64,000 nt of DNA. It comes from Odobenus rosmarus divergens. Taxonomy: Eukaryota; Chordata; Mammalia; Carnivora; Odobenidae. The notes beneath the pieces are model-generated. The model searched no databases. It was not told the DNA's origin and saw only the letters and a list, made by a program, of their open reading frames with translations. Location: contig NW_004450464.1 of the NCBI RefSeq assembly GCF_000321225.1, forward strand, positions 2,821,895 to 2,885,894, given 5' to 3'. Shown piece by piece: positions 1 to 10,883 of the stretch (the stretch's first letter is position 1; the number at the start of each line of letters is the position of its first letter). Both the position numbers and the translations under genes were made by a program.

Positions 1-104
1 GATAAGAAGTTGTTTTTTAAAAAGAAGAAGATTTAAAAAAAAGAAAAAAGAAAAAAAGAAAAAAAGGGAGAGAATGTGATCAGGCAGGAGACTAGAACCA
101 GATT

Positions 105-190
105 TTCATTTTTAACAAGTTTCAATGTGATGTTGAGCTCCGGGCCTGGGGATCACACTTTGGGAACTTTTGGTCCAGAGCAGTAGTTTC
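105..190 (+). mobile_element. MER5A-like hAT-Charlie fragment
   Basis: The stretch runs TTTTTAACAAGTTTCAATGT, then GATGTTGAGCTC, then GGATCACACTTTGGGAAC. This is the order seen in the 3' part of MER5-type non-autonomous DNA transposons (TTCTAACAAGCTCCCAGGTG, then GCTGATGCTGCTGGTC, then ACCACACTTTGAGAAC). Only a partial copy is visible and no terminal repeats can be paired. The family name is from memory of the consensus. Confidence 0.5.
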
Positions 191-1589
191 CAACATATTC
201 TTTCAAGGAGTAAGAGGTGGTTTATCAGGGCTTATCAAGACTTATCCAGTCAGTTTGCAAATGCTGTACTATAATCACCCCTCAGGATTCATAGTGACTG
301 TCAGCATATGAAAAACTCCTTGAGATCCTGCCTTAAGATGGCCTCTTTAATGTCGCTTCCAATATTTCCTAAATTTACTTGATTGCAGAAACAGCTTTAC
401 TTATCTTTTGAGGGACACTCATGTTCTATTGTACATAATTTGAAAAGTACTCTTTAGGATAAAGAATTAGGAAAGTGTAAGGTTTTCAATGTTATGGCTG
501 AAAGTACAGGGTTATAAAATTTATGGTGAGGCGGGGGCAATGGGTGGCTTCTCTCTCTTCCTTATCCTTACAATCAGGATGGTATAGTTCCATTTCCTAA
601 TGTGGAGAGGAATAGAAAGGACCTAAAGTACTTGAAGTTTCTTCAGCGATAGAAAATAAATGAAATGAAAATTGTACTAACCTTATATTCTAGTGTTTGT
701 TTTGAGGTTGGTAACTGAAAAGTTCTATTGTGGTGTCTTAAATGGACTGTTTGGTTTTTCAGTTATGATTTATGTAAGTTTCACAGTAATAAGAGCACAA
801 ATTGGTTAAATGTGCAAATACTGTGGCAAATGCCTACCCTGAAGCAAGCGTTGAGGGGTGTGATGATACCTGCCTGAGTCCAGAATGCACCAGGTGACCT
901 CCTTTAGAGAGTAAGTAGTTCCAAGTCATGATTAAAAGCAGCCATGTTTATCCTGTGGTTCACCTGAATGCATTTTCCCACCCTTGTGTCTGAGGTGAGA
1001 TTTCTGCACATGGTTATCATCCTCCAGACTCCCAAGTGGAAGGATCAGAATAAAATTTTCTATCTAGGAAGTGCCAAGAAATTGTCCTACCTTCTGTTCC
1101 TGATGCCAAGAATAGGCATACACCTATGTTAATTCCCTGAGCAAACCTAGCTTTACCGACATGCCTTCTTTGTATGCGTATGGTTATCTCCTCCTCTTTG
1201 TAGACTTTTTACCCACAGTTTTTTTTGTTTTTTTTTTAATCTAGAGCCAAATAATATCACTGGCCAACAGAGCAGAGATTCTACAAAGACATAAAATAAA
1301 GTGAAGAAAGTTGATACCTAACTACACACTGTTTATCTTCCTTCCCTGTACTTTTTTTTTGGAGTTTTTACATTGGACATAGATATATAACTTTTGAATA
1401 TGATGTTCATGTCTATGTACAAGGTAAACACAAAATAAATATGTACTGAAGTGTGGTGTTTTCATATTGTGAGAGATGCGTAACATGGAGTGTAGCCCTG
1501 TCACGACCTCAAACCAGGTGGGCTCTCCAAGGAAATGCAAAGGGTACTTTACAAATGTGGCTGAGCAAATTCTCTAAGGCAGATCTTAT
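191..1589. other. Single-copy AT-rich stretch, no gene seen
   Basis: No young repeat, RNA gene or credible exon is visible. There is a T-rich run near 1219-1239 and short open frames only. The right end runs into a MIR relic. Confidence 0.6.
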
Positions 1590-1735
1590 TACCTTCAATT
1601 TAAAATGTAAGGCTATCCAGAAATACTGGATAATTGGTCCAAAGTCATGCAGCTATAAGGGGGTGAGAACAGTATTTGAACCAGGATTTGGCCTCCATAA
1701 TCTACCCCATCACATTGCCTCTTACTATGTGGAAA
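1590..1735 (-). mobile_element. MIR SINE relic
   Basis: Read on the plus strand it contains TTATTACCTTCAATTTAAAA, then GGTCCAAAGTCATGCAGCTA, then GTATTTGAACCAGGATTTGG. These correspond in order to the reverse complement of MIR (TTATTATCCCCATTTTACAG, CCAAGGTCACACAGCTAG, GGATTCGAACCCAGG). The divergence fits an ancient mammalian tRNA-derived SINE. Ends are approximate. Confidence 0.7.
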
Positions 1736-3053
1736 GGACAGAATAGATGCTAGAATGATTCTTATTTGGAGAACAGATTGAAGTTTTGAAAGCAGAATAA
1801 TGCTGCTCCCTAATTGAAAACAATTATTAAAATGTGTAAGAAATAAGCCAAAATAATTTGTTGTAATACCTCAGTGTTAAATATCCATGTACTAACTACT
1901 GAGGTTAGTTTGTCAAGAATGCACTTTAAATAATAAAAACTATAATACGGAGCTATTTAGAAACCACTGATTTAGAAAATTTCGATATTCAGTACATGGG
2001 TCCCCCCACCAAAGACAAACCTTGAATTCTGTTTATTCTGTATTTATTTTCTGATGCCAATGCCGTTAGGATATCCCTAACCTTCATAAGGACTTGACAA
2101 GTGCTTGTCAAAATTGACTGTGTTCATCTGTTCACAAATGGTAGTCTAATTTTTCATTTTCCTATGGGCATCTTAGAGTTAAAGCCATTTTTAGCCCCTA
2201 GTACATTGTTGATACATGAACACTGAAGTGTTAGCTGATGGTAGAAATAGTGTTTGAAAAATGGGGACTTATCAAATGATAGATTATATTTCGAACAGTG
2301 AAATAAAAGCTTATTTCCAATGTCAGTTTCAGATACTTTAAAAGGAAGCAGCATTAATCTTTCAGAAGAAATGGGAAGAAATCTGGTAACTCTTGGTGAC
2401 TGATGTGATTGATTCTCTAAGTGGTTAGGTCAGTAAATTCATCCACTCTACTAACTCGCCCCTATAGTTACATGCGTTCAATTCTTTCCTTTGAGTGTAT
2501 TCTTTGATTGCTGTTCTCTTCTCCCTACCACTAAAAGGCGAAGGTTCGGATGCCAGCTTTGGGGGGCCCCCAAGTGGTTTCTCAGTCACCACTCTTCAGG
2601 GTGGCTCCTGTTGGCTGGTCCAAATGTGTGTCATAGTTACTCCAGGAACTGTACTGGATGATGTCACGGGGGTGCTGCCCCTGCAACCAGAAGAGCAGGT
2701 ACATCTGTGTCCCTGTCCTGGCCTCATTCTGTCCCACACCTTCTCACACCCTGTTGGTTCTCCTGTTCTGCATGACTACTGTTCTATTTGCTCCCTCAGA
2801 TTTATACTTCTGTTTGAAAGTGCAACCAATCAGTGATTTTCATCTGGTGATTCTTCTTCTTCAAGCTTTCAGTTAGTCCATACCAGATGAGCTCTATTGC
2901 TCATGACAGTGGGACTGATGCTGAATTTCCTGTGCGGGTTTCTTCACGTTGCCTGCAACAGGTAACCATGGTGTGGGCTTTAAAGAGTCCATGGTTTCTC
3001 ATGGGCAGTGCCTGGAATGGAAAGGTGGGAAGATGAGGAATGTAGGGCCAATA
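1736..3053. other. Single-copy stretch, no gene seen
   Basis: No recognised repeat or RNA gene. Two overlapping open frames of 113 and 72 codons at 2495-2876 have no recognisable domain and no exon-like borders. I treat them as chance openings. Confidence 0.55.
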
Positions 3054-3067
3054 TAGCCTCTCATTTT

Positions 3068-3284
3068 GTTTTAAAGATTTTATTTATTTGACAGAGAGAG
3101 AGCGAGAGAGTGTGAGTGTGTGAGCGTGGGGTGAAGGGGCAGGGGAGAGGGAGAGAGAGAATCTTAAGCAGACTCTGCACTAAGTGCAGAGCTTAAATGG
3201 AGCTCAATCCCACTACCCTGAGATCATGACATGAGCAGAAAGCAAAAGTCGGATGGTCAACCAACTGAGGCACTCAGGCGCCCC
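3068..3284 (-). mobile_element. Can-SINE, older subfamily
   Basis: tRNA-derived SINE on the minus strand. The plus-strand left end is the complement of the A tail (TTTTAAAGATTTTATTTATT), followed by a GA-rich run. The right end is the complement of the SINE head, CACTCAGGCGCCCC. It is flanked by a perfect 14-bp target-site duplication, TAGCCTCTCATTTT, at 3054-3067 and 3285-3298. The body has the older form (ACCCTGAGATCATGAC). Confidence 0.93.
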
Positions 3285-3678
3285 TAGCCTCTCATTTTTA
3301 TACTTTTATGTGTTACTATTGTGGCCACCTGAGTGATATAGAACTAATAATGTGATCGTATTTACTACAAAATTGGTTTTGGCATTGAGCATTTACTAGG
3401 AACTTTTTATATCTTCTGAAAGTGAACATTTACTATGTTATTTAATGGTTTCAATGTACAATAAACTGAAGAAACATTTTTATATTATTTTTCATAGGAC
3501 AGTCCAAATTCTGAATTTTTTTTTTGAAGAAGATATTGAAAGAAACAAAAATACTTACTTGCAATGGAGCCATCTCTTTCCCTTGAGCTGAGACAAACCC
3601 ACAAACTTTTTATGAAAATCGTCCTTGGCATGGGGAAGAACTCAGGGCAATCTATCAGCATCATTTGGGGAAATTTTT

Positions 3679-3855
3679 CTTTTTTTTTTTAAGATTTTAT
3701 TTATTTTTTTGACAGCACAAGCAGGGAGAGCAGCAGGCAGAGGGAGAGGGAGAAGCAGGCTCCCTGCAGAGCGAGGGAGCTAGATGTGGGACTCGATCCC
3801 AGGATCTCGGGATCATGACCAGAGCCGCTTAACCAACTGAGCCACCCAGGCGCCG
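3679..3855 (-). mobile_element. Can-SINE
   Basis: Minus-strand SINE with a T-run tail complement, AAGATTTTATTTATTTTTTT, a GA-rich body, and the head complement ending GAGCCACCCAGGCGCC. Target-site duplication TTGGGGAAATTTTT lies at 3665-3678 and 3856-3869. A short deletion removes part of the usual GAGCCGAAGGCAGACGCTTA segment (here GAGCCGCTTA). Confidence 0.93.
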
Positions 3856-4125
3856 TTGGGGAAATTTTTTAAACTAAGTATATTCATCCTCCATTTCCAG
3901 ATTCTGATATCCTTCTGAGACAGTCAACATCTTTGGAGAAGAGGGCCAGTATGTGTTGTGTGAAAAACCCCTTGGTAGTTCTGATTCTCCAACCCTCTCA
4001 GCTCAGCTGACCTAACCAATGCGTTTGAAAAGAGTTTCTTGTCAGTTTTCTCTCAGGACTCTCAAATGTAAGGGGAACAGACCAACTAGGGAGACTCATT
4101 TTGGCTAAACAGAAGGAATATTTTT

Positions 4126-4297
4126 AATGATTTTTTTATTATTTTACTTTATATTTCGAGGAGGAGTGAGCGAGCGAGCAAGCGAGAACACTCTCAGTGT
4201 GGAACCTGATGCGGGGCTCGATCTCACAACCCTGAGATCACGACCTGAGCCGAAGTCAAGAGTCAGATGCCTAACCCACTGAGCCACCCAGGCACCC
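4126..4297 (-). mobile_element. Can-SINE, older subfamily
   Basis: Minus-strand SINE with the diagnostic GGGGCTCGATCTCACAACCC and the head complement CTGAGCCACCCAGGCACCC. The A-tail complement is degenerate. The GA run has become a GAGC-type repeat. Target-site duplication AAGGAATATTTTT lies at 4113-4125 and 4298-4310. Confidence 0.9.
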
Positions 4298-4452
4298 AAG
4301 GAATATTTTTTATTTTAAAGTTACAGCAATGTAGTTTAAAGAGTTAGGTATTTACCCAGCTAGAAAAATCTCTTGCAACCATCCCCATTTCTCTTTCCAT
4401 GGAGATAATCACTTTAAACTTTTTTAGATAATTTTTTGGGTACTTAACTTTT

Positions 4453-4652
4453 TTTAAAAAAAGATTTTATTTATTTATTTGACAGAGAGAGACACAGAGA
4501 GAGAGGGAACACAAGCAGGGGGGAGTGGGAGAGGGAGAAGCGGCTTCCTGCCGAACAGAGAGCCAGATGTGGATGGAGCTCGATCCCAGGACCCTGGGAT
4601 CATGACCTGAGCCGAAGGCAGACGCTTAATGACTGAGCCACCCAGGTGCCCC
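4453..4652 (-). mobile_element. Can-SINE, SINEC_Pv-like subfamily
   Basis: Minus-strand SINE with tail complement AAAGATTTTATTTATTTATT, then GGAACACAAGCAGGG, then TCGATCCCAGGACCCTGGGA, and a head ending CTGAGCCACCCAGGTGCCCC. The 17-bp target-site duplication TTGGGTACTTAACTTTT at 4436-4452 and 4653-4669 marks a clean L1-mediated insertion. The flanks look like an old L1 3' end. Confidence 0.95.
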
Positions 4653-4730
4653 TTGGGTACTTAACTTTTAAATTTTAGACATTTTGAATGATTGCCCACT
4701 ATGGTGGAGGAGGATTTAGTACTATGTATG

Positions 4731-6205
4731 TTTTCCAACCTTATTTATCTCTAATCAGCTCCAAACTAGGAATAATTTTATTTTTTTCCTGATAGAAAAA
4801 TACTAGAACAGAGGGGAAGGTGAGATTTTGAGGTTGAAGGAGACCAAATGTTAGGAAAGGTCATACTGGATGGCCTCAGTTTTCTCCAGAAAATAAGGGA
4901 TGGATTAATCTTCCAGAATTGAGTTGCTATCAGCTGCTATTGGTAATTCATTAGGAAGTTCGATAAGTGTAAGCATTGTGCGGACCAGTGGAGAATGATC
5001 AGCTGATATGAACTGCTATGAGAAGTGGTCTCCACCAAATATAATGGGTTTGTTGAGAATGGTGGAATTTTAATTTTCATTATTTGCAAGAACAAAACAG
5101 TAAAAAGCTGGAAGGGAGAGGCAGACAGCCTAGTGAATGTGAGAAATGACATGTGTGGTCTTTGTTCAGTTATGTATGCTAATGGAATAGAGGTCTATAT
5201 GGTGAATAAGTCCAAACTGCAGGTAATACAAACTTTAAAACATTAAAACCTTTATATATGTCTTTATTTGTGTGGATAAATATGGATGTTTGTCATTACA
5301 TTCATTCACTTCCTGATATTTTTCTTTGATTTGATGAATATTTAATCAGTATTCCTAAAACCCAGAAACAAATTGAAAGAAGTACATAGCTCAGTGAATA
5401 GGTTGCAGAAAGCCTACCCACAATTTCAGATTCCTTTTGAAGGACTCACAAAGTAGATAATCTAAGAAATGGGTGATCAGGAATTGACAACTGTACGCTA
5501 GTGTTCCTATTCTCTGAGGGCAACACTGTTTTGCCTCGAATGTTGTTAGTTTTCTAGCTTTGTTTGTACATTTGTAATAATGAAGTTTAGCTTCTTGCAG
5601 ACCGTAAATTAAAACCTATAGTTTTGTGCCTTTTTTACGCAAGTGAGTCTGATTTTATGTTTAAAAGGGTGTACTTGTGCAGCGGAAGAAAATAGCAGGG
5701 CCACTGAGTTGAAGTCCCAGAAGTGAGTCCCTCAGGGCATAGCTGCGGTGCAGTTAGCAATAATTTTAATTGGACACCCAAACTAAGCCAACCTCAAATC
5801 ATGTGTATGTCTTACAAATAGGGTTTATTATGTCTTTTAAGTCCTTTTAGAGGCTTATGAAGATTTATACCAGTAGTTAGCTGCTTTGTCTGAGCTACAG
5901 AGAATATTTAATAGTTTTTATCAGGATTAATGAGCAGCAATGTCTCAACAAATGAAATTCTTTAGTATGTACATTGTAGTCATTTGACATTCTCTTTCTT
6001 CACTTGTGTTCATGTTAGTAATAGGAGACACTTTTTGATATGTGCCCTCGTAGTTCATATATTTTTCAGATTTCCGTGAAACCATTATATAATGCATTTG
6101 TGTAATTAACACTTTTCTAACCTCAAATTTGTCTGAGAATTATCTAGTAAATACATAAATCTTACAACTATTGTAACATACAACATTATAAAGATATTCG
6201 CTCCA
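4731..6205. other. Single-copy AT-rich stretch, no gene seen
   Basis: No repeat with recognisable hallmarks and no exon. Open frames at 4937-5246 lie on both strands and look accidental. Confidence 0.55.
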
Positions 6206-6675
6206 TTTCAGTCAACGAATACTTAGTGCCTACTATGTGCCAAGTGCTGGACATAAAATACTGAACAAATCAGTGCCTAGGGGAGTTTATGGATTAGAGA
6301 AATAAAATAAAAATGAAATTAATGTACGAGCCTAAACTGCAAGAGTGTTGCCCCGGAGAAGTCGAGGGTAGTGGGGGGTCTTTATCGGAATACTATGGCT
6401 TGGAAAGTGAGGAGAGGCCTCCTTGGGAAATGATGTCTGAGCTGAGCTGAAAGTTCAAGTAGGATTTAACTAAGTAAAGATGGAGGAGGAGGGAACTTTC
6501 CAATCAGAGGGAATAGCAGCCGTGGAGGTTCTGAGTCAGACTGGGCAGTGATCTCCTTAAGGAAATGAATGGAAGCCATGGGATTGGAGCACAGAGGGGG
6601 TCAGGGGGAGAGTTAAGGCCACTTAGTTCAGGAGAGCTGTGTTAAAGATTTTGGTCTTTATCCTTGGAGTAAGAT
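6206..6675 (-). mobile_element. L2 LINE 3' region
   Basis: The left end reads GAATACTTAGTGCCTACTAT then GTGCCAAGTGCTGG, the complement of the L2 3' terminus. Further right come the usual reverse L2 blocks in order: AGGCCTCCTTGGGAAATGAT, GAGCTGAGCTGAAAGTTC, AGAGGGAATAGCAG, GAAGCCATGGGATTGGAG and AGATTTTGGTCTTTATCCTT. No reading frame survives. It is an ancient, 5'-truncated non-LTR relic. Confidence 0.8.
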
Positions 6676-7388
6676 GTGCTTACTGTAAGGAATTTTGACA
6701 CTATTGCAGTCTACAGAGAGGAAAACTAAGATCACTGATGATCCTATTAACCCGTAGCCTCTTCATTTTAATATTTTGGATTTTTTTTAAAAATTGAAAT
6801 TTTATTCATCAATCAGTTAAGCTGGCAAAAATGAAAAGTTACTGAATTGAAAAAGTATTAATACATTTCAGTTATCTATAGATAAAAACAAATGTTTCAG
6901 AGTACAAACTTGTAACGAGTAGTAAATAAGCCATGGAGATTCAATGCACAGTATAATGAATATAGATAATAATATTGTACTGTAATGATGTAATGTGATC
7001 AATTTGCTTCAAGGACAATCCTATTATAATATATGAATGTATCAAAGTAACATCCTGTACACCTTAAATTTACAAAATGTAGTATGTCAACTTTATCAAA
7101 TAAAAAACATAAATATGTAAATATACACTCTTTTCTTGAACAGGGAAAGGAGTTGTAGTCCTTACTACCATGCTATATTACTAATATTTGGATTGGCAAG
7201 TAATTTCATAAGTTGAGCAATGATGTTTTGCACATTGTAGTTGTAGTTTGGCAATTTAGACTGTAAATCAGGGTTCTGTTTATATCTTTAACATACTTTT
7301 ACCCTGTTGTCAGAAGATCAATTTGTATAATTTGTATTCTCACTTGAAATGACTTTATTTTCTATGGGATGTGTGTGTATATATGGGC

Positions 7389-7416
<28 letters not shown>
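7389..7416. repeat. (GT)n microsatellite
   Basis: Fourteen uninterrupted GT units, directly seen. They follow a short TATATATG stretch. Confidence 0.98.
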
Positions 7417-7419
<3 letters not shown>

Positions 7420-7528
7420 GTGGTAGATGGAGAAAAGTCACAATAATTATATCTCTTGAAACCCTGCTTAAAAAGTTAGCAAAGCTCATGATGGGTCTTT
7501 CTAGGTCATGTCAAAAAGTGTGAAAATT

Positions 7529-7715
7529 GGGCGCCTGGGTGGCTCAGATGGTTGAGCATCTGCCTTCGGCTCAGGTCGTGATCCCAGGGTCCTGGGATCA
7601 AGTCCCGCATCGGGCTCCCTGCTCCTTGGGAGCCTGCTTCTCCCTCTGCCTCTCTCTCTCTCTCTCTCTCTCTCTGTCTTTCATGAATAAATAAATAAAA
7701 TCTTTAAAAAAAAAC
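7529..7715 (+). mobile_element. Can-SINE, plus strand
   Basis: Starts GGGCGCCTGGGTGGCTCAGA (Pol III A-box region), continues GTGATCCCAGGGTCCTGGGA, then has a long CT run near 7650-7680 and the tail GAATAAATAAATAAAATCTT plus an A run. Target-site duplication GTGTGAAAATT lies at 7518-7528 and 7716-7726. It is one of only four plus-strand copies in the window. Confidence 0.96.
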
Positions 7716-7726
7716 GTGTGAAAATT

Positions 7727-8789
7727 ACTGGGGACAAAATTGCTGCCCTTGAGGACTTTTTTTTAAAAATTGTTGAAGGATAGACGTTTCTTCTTATTTA
7801 GTAATTGTCCTAAAGGTATACTACCTAAATTCAACCTGTATGAGAAATATAGATGAAAGCGTTTTGGAGACAGAAGACAGGTGTATATGGAAGTACCAGA
7901 AGTCGGCAGCCTGGGGAGAGAAATGTCCTGCATGGAAGACGGACTAGGGAAGTGTTTCCAGAGTTCTGCCATGCCTGCAGTTAGATAGAACCCTAAATGA
8001 GGAGGAACAAAGGGCCATGTGGAATCTGTGATTTCAGAGAGGCAGTCCCAACATAATCTGAGGAAGAACAGAGCTCAGAGCGTATTGAGACCTGGAAGGC
8101 CTGGTTTTCAGAGGCTCTTCATGACTCAAGGTGTCTCGTGCAAATAACTTTTTTCCCTTCTAAATTGGAGAAGGCTGTATCCATCCATGATTTAAATCCC
8201 CTATATAGTGTGTGTCTTGGTAATTCTTATACTATTAAACATTTTTTTTGGCATTCTATGCAGCTTATTAGAGTGGTCCAACTGTTGATCCATTGTGGGG
8301 AAGGAAAATGGGATAAGATCAGGAATTCTTACACCCCGAGGGAATAGCGTAAGGAGAAGGTTTTCCTCCTCTGCCTTCTGAACACTTGGGTAGTGGCGCT
8401 GAAGGCCAGGTTTCTCTTTCCTCCCTCCTTCCCATCCCTCTCTCTTTCTCCTGTTCCTCCCTCTTTCCTTTCTGATGCTCCTAGTGTTTAGTGACGTACT
8501 ATAAAAGAGCCTAGGGAGAAATCAAGTGATAACTTTGTAATAATGTATAGATAATTAAAAGTCATGAGAACGTAAAAGAAATCCTTAAGGCTATTTTGGC
8601 CCAAAGTGAGCCAATGACAGAGAAGGCAAAGGCAGAGTGGTTCAGGGGTGAGGCTGACCCCCTCACTAAGCCTCCAGCCTAGAGTCTGTCCTCCCCCAAG
8701 TGGCCGGGCAGCAGGTCTCCCAGCTCTTTGCTAATTTTGAACAAAGTCGGTTTGTGAGGAGAGCACTTGTGATTCATCTGTTACTGAGC
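7727..8789. other. Single-copy stretch with a pyrimidine tract
   Basis: No gene seen. A C/T-rich tract spans about 8409-8475 (runs of TCCCTCC and CTTTC). The open frames here overlap on opposite strands and show no domain. Confidence 0.55.
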
Positions 8790-9350
8790 CTGCCTTCTTT
8801 TCATCTTGAAGGACATTATCATCACTTCAACATATTCAAAAGATACGGGAGAGGAGATGTGGAATTGAGTAATAATTAGGAATGTGGCACATGTTGCATT
8901 TATAAAACACATCGAACTATCTTTCAAATATTAGGAGGCATAATCAAGTCTGCAACACATTTTGCTAATGATATTTCCTGTAACTTTTACCCACATGAAT
9001 TGCAAGGGAAATGATATCCATATGTTCCGTTCATTTGCACAGTTCATTAAAGGGCACATTTAAAGGACTATTTGTAATCCTTTAAAAGTTTCTTCTTCCT
9101 GAAAAATAATTCGATTTTAAGGAAATCGTGTTTTCTTTAGTTTTCTTATAATTTTAATTTTGCACAAATACTCCTGTAGGAAAAACAATTTGTGATGACG
9201 AATGTCATCATCAAGATTTGCTCTTAAGCAATCTCTTTATTTTATTGAATTTTATTAAACTGCCATTCAGCTTCATCAATTTTGATTTTAAGTAAAATTT
9301 ATAAAAATATCCCTCTTAATAAACTGTATCTGCAAATTATCCAGAGTAAG
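8790..9350. promoter_or_regulatory. Candidate conserved non-coding block
   Basis: This 560-base AT-rich stretch has no transposon hallmark, no low-complexity runs and no open frame. It holds several homeodomain-like cores (TAATTA-type in GAGTAATAATTAGGA near 8868, TGCTAATGATATTT near 8966). It also has a small inverted repeat, TGATGAC-GAAT-GTCATCA, near 9193. The texture resembles developmental non-coding elements, but conservation cannot be measured from one sequence. Confidence 0.25.
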
Positions 9351-10434
9351 CTGTTTGGTTTCTGAGGTTTTCATATTGCAATACTCTGAAACTACAAAGT
9401 AGGACTCTTAAAAGTGAAATAATTAGAAAGGATAATTAGCAGAAACATATCCAAAATAAGACAGTCACAACCATTTGGGCTTGATCATACCAAAAAATGT
9501 CGAGCAGGAAGAACACTTTGGAAATCTGTGTGCTCTCTCTTAATTTCAAGTGTGGATATTTTTAAGTCTGAAGTAATGTGATCAAATAAAGTATCAGCAG
9601 TGTTCTGTATCAACTGTAATTTAACACATCTGTCCAGAAGAGTAGTGAATAATGAATTACACTAATCAATCCAGATAAAAGAGATTTAATTAACATTAAC
9701 ATCGCCTCTAAATCTTTAAAAACTTTCTTTTTTGTTTTGTTAATCAGGGGTTCTGATCTAGGGATTCTGTGACGATGATGAAAGAACATTTTTAAGATAG
9801 ATTTTATTAAAAGCATTTGAGACATTTAGTTTGTGGATAACATGATATGTTTCTCTGATTTTCCCAAAAAGGTGCTTTATAAAATTAAAAAGGGCTAGCC
9901 AGTATTAACACTATAGTATTGTATTTACTTTAAAAACTCTTTAATGAAAACATGTGGGGATCACACAATTGTTTTATATGGAAGAAAGATGCTTTGCTAA
10001 ATTTTAATCAGTATGTATATGAAAATTTGACAGTGTCTGTATGACCTGTGCTTGATCTCCAGTTTTCAGTAGGGCTGTTTGCAGGCATGGAGGCTCAGCA
10101 CTAAATACTCAGCCCACTAAGGTGGTTGATGCTGCAGGTGATTTCCACAAAGTGGTTCAGCCATCTGATATGCAGATGTAAATCCTCCAATAACCCTGTG
10201 TAAGGCCGTTGGTGACCCCAGGCCAGCTTCACTTATTGAATAAGCACCGGAAGAGTTATGATGAGGACACTGAGGTAGACACCTGAACATGGCCTTTTGA
10301 CTATTTAGAATTCCTCTTTTGGTCCAAAATGGGAAACAAAGAAGAGACCAAGGTCACGAGTGATAATCTCCATAGATAGTGATGTTATTTATCGACTTTG
10401 CTAGCTGGATTTATTAGTATCATGTTGAAACCCC

Positions 10435-10620
10435 TGTGTAGCGAATACCACTGGCATTATTAATGCTTCAGGGCACAAACATCTTTAATGCAGAACAGCA
10501 GGACACGAGGAGTGAACCCCAGCCTAGGTGTCAGAATGCCTGGGCCCTCCTCCATCCTCAGTCATTCAGTGTGTCTCAGCTTCAGTATTCTCGGTTGTAA
10601 AATGCAGACAGTAATACCTG
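10435..10620 (+). repeat. Left arm of 186-bp inverted duplication
   Basis: Base-by-base comparison with the reverse complement of 12674-12859 gives 179 matches in 186 with no gaps. The arm includes MIR-like sequence at its right end (TTGTAAAATGCAGACAGTAA). That MIR continues beyond the arm boundary into CCTGCCCTGAGGCTC, so this copy is probably the parental one. Confidence 0.95.
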
Positions 10621-10680
10621 CCCTGAGGCTCAAGCCCTGTTTCAAAATATGAGAATGTACTGAAAGCTACAATGAAAATA
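10545..10680 (+). mobile_element. MIR SINE relic
   Basis: CATTCAGTGTGTCTCAGCTT, then GTTGTAAAATGCAGACAGTA, then ATACCTGCCCTGAGG match the MIR order: loss-tolerant tRNA part, CTCAGTTTCCTCATCTGTAA, AATAGTACCTACC. It overlaps the right half of the inverted-duplication arm. Confidence 0.6.
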
Positions 10681-10760
10681 TAAGAATGATGTCATTAAGC
10701 TGATTACTTAAAAGTAATCTGTACACTGAAAGGCAACCAAAGGGTGCAACAGATGTATTT

Positions 10761-10883
10761 AAAAGTACTATTGGGTCTGAAAAAAAAAAGTTCCAAAATA
10801 AAGTTAAATTAATAAAAAAAAGTACTATTGGGGAAAAGCAATGATCCCCCCTTTTTATTTATTTTTTTTGATCCCCCCTTTTT
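10761..10883. repeat. Two adjacent direct-repeat-bounded micro-insertions
   Basis: AAAAGTACTATTGGG occurs at 10761-10775 and 10818-10832, bounding 42 A-rich bases. TGATCCCCCCTTTTT occurs at 10842-10856 and 10869-10883, bounding 12 T-rich bases. Both look like target-site duplications around very short L1-style insertions (one A-tailed on the plus strand, one on the minus strand). Replication slippage is the alternative. Confidence 0.75.

Noticed and set aside
2495..2836. Open frame of 113 codons
   Set aside because: No recognisable domain, no splice-like borders and no sign of coding bias. Likely chance.
7540..7610. tRNA-like sequence in the SINE heads as tRNA genes
   Set aside because: The A/B-box-like blocks belong to SINE heads followed by SINE bodies and A tails. 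No complete cloverleaf gene is present.
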